DNA from: an uncultured Bacteroidota bacterium | GTDB taxonomy: Bacteria > Bacteroidota > Bacteroidia > Flavobacteriales_D > Crocinitomicaceae | Direction of reading: 5' to 3' | NCBI GenBank assembly: GCA_937899625.1 | Contig: CALCCB010000077.1 | Span: 1 to 32,979, forward strand | Length of the DNA: 32,979 bases | Part shown: positions 7,711 to 16,219 of the stretch, piece after piece | Numbering within the stretch: position 1 is the first letter of the stretch | How the letters are laid out: the number at the start of each line of letters is the position of its first letter | Translations under genes and position numbers: made by a program | The notes under the pieces: generated by a model | Database searches by the model: none | What the model was told of the DNA's origin: nothing | Seen by the model: only the letters and a program-made list of their open reading frames with translations

Positions 7711-10176
7711 TTATTTCGATATCATCACTCTCCTAATCTCGTTGAAATTTGGCGTAATGAATTTAAGAATGTATGGCCCATTGCTTAGGGTCGGAACGTT
7801 CCATGTATAAGAATTTTTTCCAGCTTTACAATATCCAATGGACACATCGAGAACTTCTGCGCCCAACAAATCAAATAATTTAATCTCAACGTTAGCGTCT
7901 GAATTTAAAACAAATTCAATAGTAGCTATATTATCGAAAGGGTTAGGGAATATTCCTAGCAAAAGATCCGAGTTGATCGATTCTGTTTCGATTAAATTTT
8001 TTGCACTATAGCCTCCTTCACAGCCAACATTCACTGTGTTATCATTAGAATTATAGGTCATTCCAGTGACTGAAACATTTGTAACTTGAAAACACCAATC
8101 ACCGGAAGGGTTTTTCTTTGGACTAGTTCCTAGAACTGCAAAACCATCTGATCCAGTAGTTGAATTTGTGCTACCTGAATTAGGTCCAGAATAACTGCAC
8201 GTAACGGTGGCATTAGGTATTGCATTTCCGAATTGATCCGTTACAAGAATCGATGCGACTCCTCGTGCTCTGCCTGCATTCAAATTCTCTCTGGAAACAA
8301 TAATTTCTTCCACATGAGCGGCTGGAGAACCTCCAGGATTGTCAGGATTAGTTGTTGCAGAACCTTGCGAATATGATGACGTACCTACAGCATTATATGA
8401 ATAAATACGATAATAATAGGTCGTTGCTGGAGAAAGACCTTGATCTGAATATGAAGTGGTATTAGCAGAAAGATTTGCTTCAAAACTGAAATTTAGTCCA
8501 TCCAAGGAACTCTCAATGGTAAAGCCATCTTCGTTGTCTGAATTATCGATCCATGTTAAATCAATACTTGATGTAGAAAGTGAAGTAGCATTTAATGAAG
8601 ATGGCGCTGCAGGAAGTGTTGGAGGTGGTGGCGGTGGTGCATCCAAGACATAATACTCTGTATAAGGAGACGTGAGATTTCCATCTGATGGATAGGTAGG
8701 AGCGCTAATACCACCTGTCACATTCATCCATCCCATTGCACCTCTATCTTCATGACCTAAAATGTGGCAATGCATAATAGTCCTTCCAGCGTAAACAGAG
8801 GATGTGTTTTGATTTAGATCAAACCGAATTGGAACATTTGTAGAAACCACATCATAGTACTCACCTTCTTCAAACATTCCATTTGTTGATTGAGCTTGTA
8901 CATGATAAACGTGTAAATGAAAAGGATGCATTGTAGCTCCAGACAGACTCCATTGCTGAACTTGGTTCGGAGGCAAAGTTATATTTGCCATCATGTGGTC
9001 GTATTTAGTGCCATTTATTGTTCTTGCACCCATATTTATTGTTTCAGTATGAACATTCACTTCATTTCTCAAATCACGCAAATAAGAGGGACGAGTTGCT
9101 GACCACATAGAAATTCCGTCGGAAGCAAAAGGATGAGGAGATGCATTCTGAGTTCCACCGACTGTAATATTTGCCACAATTGCACCGTCAACTTTGATCC
9201 AAGAATTAGAATTGGTTCGAATGGCAAAATCCGCTCTGGAAGCTCCTGTTAATCCAATCATATTTGACGCTAAATCCATTGGAGCCATTGTTCTCCAAAC
9301 ACCGTCTCTAGCTAAAAGCATAACTTCACATTCTGGACCGAAGGACAAATCTTTCATCATTGCATCTCTGTCTGCTAATAATACTCGCCAATGTTGCCAA
9401 GTACCAGAAGGAATGCAAATGTCACCTCCAATTTTACCATTAACTGTCCATGTTGGATTTAATGTTCCCCCCATTAAAACATCACCTCCAGTGCCGCTAG
9501 CACCTCTATCCAAAAATCCTATTACCAACTCTTTTTCTTCCATTGACGCTACAGAAGCAGGAATATTGTCTTGACTATCATCGACAACTATCATCCCGAA
9601 CAATCCTCCGGAAACCTGTAAAAAAGACGATCCATGATGATGTGCATGGTACCAATATGTCCCTCCCATGTGATCGGCGGGGATATCCCAAACAAAATCT
9701 CCACCAGTACCACCTTCGAAAGTTCGTTCTACATCATCCCCTGGTGACTCCCCGCTAATATGAAGACCATGCGTATGTATATTGCTTGCATTGGGATCTT
9801 TGAACACATTGTGACTGGTACTTAATGGTTCGTAAGGAAGTAAATTGTGAAATCTCATGATGTACTTATTTCCCGGAATTAAATGAATTGTTGGTCCGGG
9901 AATGGAATAGTTTCCTCCTTCTTGACGGTATGCACGAGTTGTAAACGTGTTCCCATTAAAAATAAAAGTTTCCTGACCCACCTCTATTGTTCCCGAATAG
10001 TATGCTTCAGGGTTATTATCAGATACTGGATGATAAGTCCAATTGAAAGCTTCAGGATTCGATATAGGATTGCTTGAGTTGCATTGGGCCTTAAGCGAAT
10101 TTTGGATTAGCAGAACTATTCCCAACAAAAGTATTGTTAATTTTCTGTTGATTGAATTGAAATAAAATGATAGCAT
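7711..10176 (-). CDS. secreted multicopper oxidase with fibronectin III domain and T9SS sorting tail
   Basis: This 821-residue protein has a signal peptide (about residues 1-31, ending NSLKAQ). All four copper motifs are present: HTHG (134-137), HAHHHG (177-182), HPFHLH (417-422) and HCHILGHEDRGAM (469-481, including an axial Met). They supply the type 1 site and the trinuclear type 2/3 cluster, so a laccase-like oxidase that reduces O2 is expected. A proline-rich linker (DAPPPPPPTLP) leads to an Fn3 domain (about 520-610), an Ig-like segment with paired Cys, and a T9SS tail starting IFPNPFDN and ending RRVMISK. The last feature implies export across the outer membrane by T9SS. The substrate (phenolics, metal ions or bilirubin-like compounds) cannot be told. 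The gene is 137 nt downstream of a DUF4476 gene on the same strand. Confidence 0.93.
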   Translation of the reverse strand: MLSFYFNSINRKLTILLLGIVLLIQNSLKAQCNSSNPISNPEAFNWTYHPVSDNNPEAYYSGTIEVGQETFIFNGNTFTTRAYRQEGGNYSIPGPTIHLIPGNKYIMRFHNLLPYEPLSTSHNVFKDPNASNIHTHGLHISGESPGDDVERTFEGGTGGDFVWDIPADHMGGTYWYHAHHHGSSFLQVSGGLFGMIVVDDSQDNIPASVASMEEKELVIGFLDRGASGTGGDVLMGGTLNPTWTVNGKIGGDICIPSGTWQHWRVLLADRDAMMKDLSFGPECEVMLLARDGVWRTMAPMDLASNMIGLTGASRADFAIRTNSNSWIKVDGAIVANITVGGTQNASPHPFASDGISMWSATRPSYLRDLRNEVNVHTETINMGARTINGTKYDHMMANITLPPNQVQQWSLSGATMHPFHLHVYHVQAQSTNGMFEEGEYYDVVSTNVPIRFDLNQNTSSVYAGRTIMHCHILGHEDRGAMGWMNVTGGISAPTYPSDGNLTSPYTEYYVLDAPPPPPPTLPAAPSSLNATSLSTSSIDLTWIDNSDNEDGFTIESSLDGLNFSFEANLSANTTSYSDQGLSPATTYYYRIYSYNAVGTSSYSQGSATTNPDNPGGSPAAHVEEIIVSRENLNAGRARGVASILVTDQFGNAIPNATVTCSYSGPNSGSTNSTTGSDGFAVLGTSPKKNPSGDWCFQVTNVSVTGMTYNSNDNTVNVGCEGGYSAKNLIETESINSDLLLGIFPNPFDNIATIEFVLNSDANVEIKLFDLLGAEVLDVSIGYCKAGKNSYTWNVPTLSNGPYILKFITPNFNEIRRVMISK

Positions 10177-10313
10177 CAGTTTAAATATTTATGTAGTATT
10201 AGTATAAATTACTAAAACTTCAATAACCGAGCCAAAGGAGTCAAGCCCTTTAGTATCTTGACTATGATTAATTCTTGATTCCTATTTTGGGATATGTTTT
10301 TAATATTTTAGGC

Positions 10314-11441
10314 TCATTCAGGTGATTCAAGATATTCTCTGAATTCGAGTTTTGTAGAATCAAATGTGAAAAGTTTCATTAGACTTTTCGAGTTCTCTTT
10401 ATCGATTATACGTTGATGCATATATTTAGAAAGCTCCAATCGATCGACTTCAAAAGTAAACACTTCAATAATTTCGTAAGCTTGAGATGCTGTTAGACAT
10501 TTTCCTTTGAAATCTTTAATAACTAACTCCTTTTTGTCCTCGTCAAATGTGAATTCATTCAGGTCAGCTATATAGCTTTTGGAATCTCCCAAAATGTCAA
10601 AACATGTTACAACAGAATTATTCGTTTGATTCGAATTCGGCTTAACTACCTGTCCTTGTCCATTAACCGAAACTACATTCGTCTGAGTTATTGTCGTTTG
10701 AGTAGTCTGGGTTGTTTGCTGATTTTGCAGTTCTGATCCTGACATATTAACGTTCATGTCAATATTCTCAGATCCACTTGGCATACTATTTTCAGTTACA
10801 TTGATCGACACATTCATTCCCATGTTTTCTCCATTTTCAGAACCATTGATATTTACAGACATATTAACAGTTTCTGAAGCGGAATTTTCAGTATTCTCTC
10901 CAGAGGCATTCACATTCATGTTAAAATTGACATTTTCAGACGAATTCCCATTTCCAATTTCCGTGGACTGATTAACCTGAGCATTTTCGTTAGAATTATT
11001 TTGGCTAGACTGTGTAACGGAGGCATTGGTTGTTAAAGTCTCTGTCCTTGTAACCACAGCATCAGAATAAATTGCTGAATTATTTGGTCGATAAACAACA
11101 TTATTCTCATTCTGCTGTCCGGATGCAGGCTCCATTCCAATCAATTGTAACTTTCCTTTCCCTTTCTTGAATACCACTCGAGTAGTAATGTATGACGGCT
11201 CTTCAATAAAGAAATTCTTATCAATATCCATTGTTTTTCCATCAGGGAAAATCAATTTCATACTGTATGATCCATTTGTAATTCCGGACACTGCAACATT
11301 CGTCTGAGGTACAGAATTCTGTTTGATTCCGTTAAGTATCACATAAAACTGTTGACCACCATTATTAAAAACAGTAATTGTGCTTTGCGAAAAAACAACT
11401 GAGACTAGGATCAATTGCGAAAGGGTAAGAATAAATTTCAT
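10314..11441 (-). CDS. secreted DUF4476 protein with Asn/Ser-rich repetitive centre
   Basis: This 375-residue protein has a signal peptide (MKFILTLSQLILVSVVFSQ). An N-terminal beta-rich part (about 20-105) resembles the small domain often found with DUF4476. A low-complexity centre (about 125-275) is rich in Asn, Ser, Gln, Thr and Glu, with recurring MNVN/MSVN/INV and SENxEN words. The C-terminal DUF4476 domain (about 280-370) has the repeated motif FTFDEDKKEL / FTFEVDRLEL / FTFDSTKLEF. DUF4476 is a Bacteroidota domain of unknown function. No promoter box is clear. The gene lies upstream of the multicopper oxidase on the same strand, and a shared transcript is possible but unproven. Confidence 0.8.
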   Translation of the reverse strand: MKFILTLSQLILVSVVFSQSTITVFNNGGQQFYVILNGIKQNSVPQTNVAVSGITNGSYSMKLIFPDGKTMDIDKNFFIEEPSYITTRVVFKKGKGKLQLIGMEPASGQQNENNVVYRPNNSAIYSDAVVTRTETLTTNASVTQSSQNNSNENAQVNQSTEIGNGNSSENVNFNMNVNASGENTENSASETVNMSVNINGSENGENMGMNVSINVTENSMPSGSENIDMNVNMSGSELQNQQTTQTTQTTITQTNVVSVNGQGQVVKPNSNQTNNSVVTCFDILGDSKSYIADLNEFTFDEDKKELVIKDFKGKCLTASQAYEIIEVFTFEVDRLELSKYMHQRIIDKENSKSLMKLFTFDSTKLEFREYLESPE

Positions 11442-11571
11442 TTTTTAACTTTTTTACCTTGTAATTATCAACATGCCAAGTTACTGATTTCTTGTTATTC
11501 ATATCGTCTTCGTTTAACATTTTGTCAGTACCATGATTAAATTACAATCTTTCGGATTAAATTTACCTTTC

Positions 11572-12942
11572 ATGCGTTTTGCAATTGTAGACATAGAAAC
11601 AACAGGAGGGAGCCCAAAAAATTCCAAGATCACGGAAATTGCTGTGTATGTTCATGATGGAAAAGAAATTGTGGACGAGTTTGTTTCTTTGGTCAATCCG
11701 GAAATGAAGATTCCTGAATTTATCACGAAATTGACTGGTATCAGTGATCAAATGGTATCCGAAGCACCTAAATTCTATGAGATAGCGAAAAAGGTAATTG
11801 AGATAACGGAGAACTGCATTTTTGTGGCACACAATGTTGGTTTTGACTACAACATTCTTCGAAACGAATACAAAACACTTGGCTTTGACTACCGAAGACC
11901 ACATTTATGTACGGTAAGGGCATCGAGGTTTGTAATCCCAGGAATGGCATCTTACAGCCTCGGGAAACTGACTGCAGAGCTCGGAATTAAAATAAAAGGA
12001 CGCCATAGAGCAGGTGGAGATGCACTTGCAACAGCGCATCTTTTCACTCTATTGATTGAAAAAGACCCATCGAATCTTGAAACCTTCATTCAAAAAGAGG
12101 TGAACCCAAAGATCCTACATCCAAATCTTGATCTCGAAATTCTCGAAGAACTCCCATTGAAAACAGGAGTCTACAAGTTTTTTAACGAATTCAACCAACT
12201 CATTTATATTGGCAAAAGTAATCAGATCAAAAAAAGGGTTGAACAACATCTTAGGAATACACAAACAAAAAAAGGAATTCAGATGAGATCTGAGATTGCT
12301 AGGATTGAATATGTCTTAACCGGATCAGAGCTAATTGCACTTTTATTAGAATCAGATCTGATCAAACAGCATCAACCTATTTATAATCGCTCATTGCGAA
12401 AAAATAGATTCCCATACGGTCTCTATGATTACACCGATGATAATGGTTATCGCAGATTGTTCGTCGGCAAACAACAAGGAGCCAATCAAATTCCATTAAC
12501 CAGCTTTACCACAAAAGCAGAATGTCAAAAATACCTGGAGTATACATGTGAAAGGCTGGAGTTATGCCAAAAACTTTGCGACCTCTACCCTACCAAATCA
12601 GCATGCTTTCACCATTCCATCAAAAAATGTAAGGGTGCTTGTATACAACAAGAAAGCCGGGAGGATTACAATCCGAGAGTTGATGAATTCATTAATGAAC
12701 TTTTATTAAATGAACGTAGTTTTTACATCATGGACAAAGGCAGACATCGTTCTGAAAAAAGTCTAGTACTCGTCGAAAGGGGAATCTTATGTGGCTATGG
12801 TTACGCGCCTTATCATTTCAACTCAATGCCAATGTATAGGTGGAAACACTTTATAGAATTGCACGAAGAGAATAAGGACTCCAAAATGATACTTAATACT
12901 TACCTCAGGAAAAATCCAGAATTGAATTTGATCAGCTGTTAA
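11572..12942 (+). CDS. DEDDh exonuclease / GIY-YIG nuclease fusion protein
   Basis: The N-terminal half is a DnaQ-type 3'-5' exonuclease: FAIVDIETTGG (Asp and Glu of motif I), FVAHNVGFDYNIL (motif II) and GRHRAGGDALAT (motif III, His and Asp). A GIY-YIG endonuclease domain follows, with TGVYKF, LIYIGKS, the catalytic-type Arg in IKKRVEQHL and the acidic LLLESDLIKQ, as in the UvrC N-terminus. The C-terminal region has seven cysteines between about residues 318 and 357 (CERLELCQKLC and ACFHHSIKKCKGAC), perhaps a metal site. UvrC's second nuclease domain and HhH motifs are absent. Similar exonuclease/UvrC-N fusions are known in several phyla and are presumed to act in DNA repair. An upstream in-frame ATG at 11533 would add 13 residues; I prefer 11572 because families start at the first beta strand. 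Confidence 0.85.
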   Translation: MRFAIVDIETTGGSPKNSKITEIAVYVHDGKEIVDEFVSLVNPEMKIPEFITKLTGISDQMVSEAPKFYEIAKKVIEITENCIFVAHNVGFDYNILRNEYKTLGFDYRRPHLCTVRASRFVIPGMASYSLGKLTAELGIKIKGRHRAGGDALATAHLFTLLIEKDPSNLETFIQKEVNPKILHPNLDLEILEELPLKTGVYKFFNEFNQLIYIGKSNQIKKRVEQHLRNTQTKKGIQMRSEIARIEYVLTGSELIALLLESDLIKQHQPIYNRSLRKNRFPYGLYDYTDDNGYRRLFVGKQQGANQIPLTSFTTKAECQKYLEYTCERLELCQKLCDLYPTKSACFHHSIKKCKGACIQQESREDYNPRVDEFINELLLNERSFYIMDKGRHRSEKSLVLVERGILCGYGYAPYHFNSMPMYRWKHFIELHEENKDSKMILNTYLRKNPELNLISC

Positions 12943-13060
12943 TGGATCACACCGTCCACCACTTTATGCAATACTAGCATCGTAATTATTAGTCCGAAAA
13001 AGACGATCATAACTCACGTTTAAAAATATGACGTAGCCAAAGCGAAAACGGTTGGCATAA

Positions 13061-13096
13061 AAAAAGGGGAAGATAAATCTTCCCCTTTTTATTTTG
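13061..13096. terminator. bidirectional intrinsic terminator
   Basis: AAAAAGGGGAAGAT (13061-13074) pairs with ATCTTCCCCTTTTT (13077-13090). This is a 14-bp perfect inverted repeat with A-rich and T-rich edges. It sits between the converging exonuclease fusion and secDF genes and can end transcripts from both sides. Confidence 0.9.
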
Positions 13097-13106
13097 AACG
13101 TTTTAA

Positions 13107-16082
13107 TTATGCTTTGATCTTTCTTGATAGATCTATTAACAACGGTGTTGCAATACATAGTGATGAGTATGTTCCAACTCCAACACCGATCATCAAAGCA
13201 AAAATAAATCCTTTGATCGCAGCTCCACCAAGAATAAAGATGATCAACAATACGATAAATGTCGTCATCGATGTATTGATCGTTCTTGAAAGTGTTGAGT
13301 TCAACGAGTTGTTGATCTGCTCACCGTGAGACAAATGCTTATGTAGATTCAAGTTCTCACGAATACGGTCATACACGATCACCGTATCGTTGATCGAATA
13401 TCCTATCACGGTAAGGATAGCAGCGATAAATGCCTGATCAACGTCCATATTGAACGGTAAGATACCATGGAAAATTGCAAAAGCAGATAGCACCAAGATT
13501 ACGTCGTGCATCATCGCAAGAATCGCTCCCATTGAATACTGCCACTTACCGAATCTCATCAAGATATATGCAAAGATGATGATCAATGATAAGATGATCG
13601 CGATCATCGACCCCGAGATCAACTCATCAGAAACAGAAGCAGATACACTTCTTGATTCCTGGATTTCATAGGCCCCAAGCTTATCTTTAGCCTTATTCAA
13701 CCCTTCCTTCAACTTCTCAGTAACTTCATTACCTGCTGTTTCATCAGCCAATTTGTAGTTTGTAATGATCTCAACGAAGTAATTATTTGATTTCGTTTTA
13801 GCATCGATCGAAGCAATTTTACCATTCTCAACAAAAACTGTTGACAATTGGTCTTTCAAATAATTCAATTCACTACCCGCAGCATTTTCGAATTTAACTC
13901 CGAATGTACGACCACCAGAGAATTCAACACTTGGATTAAGTCCTTTTGTCAACAATGAGATCAATCCTCCAGCTACAAGCACACCTGAAATTACATAGTA
14001 CAACTTTCTTTTTCCAACCCAATCAAAGGTGAAACCTTTGAATGCATTTTGAGTCATTTTGTTTCCGAAGTCAATGTTCATCCCTTTTGACAACATCCAT
14101 TCCATGATCAATCTAGAGATCACAAGAGCAGCGAAAACTGATGTAAAAATACCAATGATCAATGTGGTAGCGAATGACTCGATTGGCCCAGAACCAAAAA
14201 TCTTAAGTACGATCGCCGTTAATAAAGTGGTAACGTTCGCATCGATGATGGAAGATAGGGCCTTACTGAATCCTTCAGAAACTGCAGATGCAACATCCTT
14301 CCCAGCAGCCTGTTCTTCACGAATCCTTTCAAAAACAAGTACGTTCGCATCAACCGCCATACCGATCGTTAACACGATACCCGCAATACCTGCCAAAGTA
14401 AGAACCGCTCCGAAAGAAGCAAGTGATCCAAAAATGAATAGAATGTTTGCAAAAAGAGCAATATCCGCAATGATACCTGCCTTCCCATAATAAAAGAACA
14501 TGTAAAGGAAAACTACAATAAATGCAATAGCAAATGAGATTAATCCAGCACGGATATTCTCCGCTCCGATGGTAGGACCAACTTTAGTCTGCTCTTTGAT
14601 CACACACGGTGCAGGAAGTGCTCCACCGTTCAATAGACCTGCAAGGTCTTTTGCATCATCGATCGTGAATGAACCTGAGATTTGAGTGTTTCCTCCTGTT
14701 ATGGCATTGATCACTCTTGGAGCACTATATACAACATCATCCATTGTAATTGCAACGATACGATCAACATTATCAGAAGTCATCATTGCCCATTTATCAG
14801 CACCTTCTTCAGTCATTGAAAGATCAACAGTGATCTTTCCATTAGTCTGATCATAACCTGTAGAAGCAGTTTTAATGTCCTTACCTCCTACTTTTGCTTT
14901 ACCAGTTTCAGGAACTCTTACCGCATACAGCATGTACGCTTTTTCCTTCGATTTCGTATCGATATTCTCTAGGTCAGCAGACCACATAAACTTAAGGTCT
15001 TCTGGGAAAATTGGTATAATATCAGATCTGTTCAGAATTGCATCAACAGCACTTTTGTCCTCAGGAGAAACAAATCCTAAAGCATAATTACCAGCACTCT
15101 TCACGTAATCAGCTAATCCTTTTTGAGAACCTCCAAGGTCAGATAAAGCAGAAAGAGAAGCCGGCTTCAAAGTATCAGTAGAGTCTGCAGGAGCCAAATC
15201 TTCTGATTTAACCTCTTTTTGTCTTGAAGTCATTGTAGCTTGTTGCCACTGATTAGCGATCTCAGTTGGGAAATACGTTTCAAAGAACTGAAGATTCGCA
15301 GTCGACTGCAATTTAGCAGCAACCGTTGCCTCATCCTGAACACCAGGAAGTTCAATATAAAGTCTGTTATTCGCAGGGTCTTTCTGAATATTAGGCTGAG
15401 CAACACCGAACTGGTTGATACGACGATTCATGATCTGTTCAACACCATCCATTGATGAAGAAGCGATCTTTCTCAAGAAATCTTCTACATCGTCATCTGA
15501 TGACTTCATTCCAAGTCCTTCGATTTCTGTTGTTGACAACAATCTCACCAATGGCTCCCCATTGTTCATTTTCTTGTTCTCTTCTCTGAACAATGTAATG
15601 AAGTCTCCTCCCTTCGAAGTATAAATGCTATATGCGCTTTCAAATGGCTTCTTGAATTGAAGATCTCTCGGATTTCTTGCAAAACTCTTCACCAATTCAG
15701 GAATAGAGATTTCCAATGTTACACTCATCCCTCCAACAAGGTCAAGACCAAACGCCAAACTTCTCTTTTTCACTTCAGAGAATGTCGAACCGAAGATTGG
15801 GTAAACCTTTGTTTCTGATTTCTCCTTTAAGATCTGATTAACGAAAGCAGCCTTCGCCAATTCTTCCGCCTCAGGTTGAGAGAAATCTACAGTTGTGTTA
15901 TTTGGCAAATAACCAATATTATCATTAGCCTCAGCTTCTTTTTTCAACTCGGCTACTCTTTCATTCGCCTCCTTGGAAGCCTTGTCTTCTACAGAGCTAG
16001 AGAACCACGTGAACGACAACTGATAAATACATACTACCGTCAGTAAGATCGTTAAAAACCAAAAAAATCCTTTATTACGCAT
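13107..16082 (-). CDS. secDF: protein translocase SecDF, single fused subunit
   Basis: SecD and SecF use the proton-motive force to help pull preproteins through SecYEG. Here both are one 991-residue inner-membrane protein, as is usual in Bacteroidota. The SecD half has an N-terminal helix, the signature GLDLVGGMSVTLEI (about 112-125), a large periplasmic region with NRRINQFGVAQP, and a helix bundle with GMAVDANVLVFERIREE. The SecF half starts near residue 690 (FTFDWVGKRKLYYVISG). It has a smaller periplasmic domain with EFSGGRTFGVKF and a second bundle with GYSINDTVIVYDRIREN. Twelve membrane helices are expected. The ATG at 16082 fits the first helix (MRNKGFFWFLTILLTVV). A good promoter lies 35 nt upstream and the strong terminator at 13061 lies just beyond the stop. 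Confidence 0.96.
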   Translation of the reverse strand: MRNKGFFWFLTILLTVVCIYQLSFTWFSSSVEDKASKEANERVAELKKEAEANDNIGYLPNNTTVDFSQPEAEELAKAAFVNQILKEKSETKVYPIFGSTFSEVKKRSLAFGLDLVGGMSVTLEISIPELVKSFARNPRDLQFKKPFESAYSIYTSKGGDFITLFREENKKMNNGEPLVRLLSTTEIEGLGMKSSDDDVEDFLRKIASSSMDGVEQIMNRRINQFGVAQPNIQKDPANNRLYIELPGVQDEATVAAKLQSTANLQFFETYFPTEIANQWQQATMTSRQKEVKSEDLAPADSTDTLKPASLSALSDLGGSQKGLADYVKSAGNYALGFVSPEDKSAVDAILNRSDIIPIFPEDLKFMWSADLENIDTKSKEKAYMLYAVRVPETGKAKVGGKDIKTASTGYDQTNGKITVDLSMTEEGADKWAMMTSDNVDRIVAITMDDVVYSAPRVINAITGGNTQISGSFTIDDAKDLAGLLNGGALPAPCVIKEQTKVGPTIGAENIRAGLISFAIAFIVVFLYMFFYYGKAGIIADIALFANILFIFGSLASFGAVLTLAGIAGIVLTIGMAVDANVLVFERIREEQAAGKDVASAVSEGFSKALSSIIDANVTTLLTAIVLKIFGSGPIESFATTLIIGIFTSVFAALVISRLIMEWMLSKGMNIDFGNKMTQNAFKGFTFDWVGKRKLYYVISGVLVAGGLISLLTKGLNPSVEFSGGRTFGVKFENAAGSELNYLKDQLSTVFVENGKIASIDAKTKSNNYFVEIITNYKLADETAGNEVTEKLKEGLNKAKDKLGAYEIQESRSVSASVSDELISGSMIAIILSLIIIFAYILMRFGKWQYSMGAILAMMHDVILVLSAFAIFHGILPFNMDVDQAFIAAILTVIGYSINDTVIVYDRIRENLNLHKHLSHGEQINNSLNSTLSRTINTSMTTFIVLLIIFILGGAAIKGFIFALMIGVGVGTYSSLCIATPLLIDLSRKIKA

Positions 16083-16116
16083 TTGGTTACAAAAGTTAGT
16101 TTATGAATTAAGCCCG

Positions 16117-16147
16117 CAAATATAGAATTTACCTTCGTTAAAGTCAA
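16117..16147 (-). promoter_or_regulatory. promoter of secDF
   Basis: On the minus strand TTG (16147-16145), a 20-nt spacer and TATATTTG (16124-16117) form an exact match to the Bacteroidetes sigma-ABfr/RpoD consensus TTG-N17-23-TAnnTTTG. The -7 box ends 34 nt before the ATG. The TTG lies in a perfect palindrome, TCAACT-A-AGTTGA (16144-16156). Confidence 0.75.
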
Positions 16148-16219
16148 CTAAGTTGATATCAATTTGGACGAATATCTTCCCTCGACTGTAGAATCTGATT
16201 CGAAAGTGTACATAGGAAT

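Noticed and set aside
12964-13158. 64-codon minus-strand frame between the exonuclease fusion and secDF
   Set aside because: It covers the bidirectional terminator and the secDF end, and its sequence looks random.
14059-14490. 143-codon plus-strand frame inside secDF
   Set aside because: It is an antisense shadow of the SecD/SecF membrane region; the secDF frame is clearly the coding one.
16190-16212. Inverted repeat GAATC...GATTC after the GT4 stop as a terminator
   Set aside because: The arms are only five bases with a one-base loop and no T run, so it cannot be supported as a terminator.
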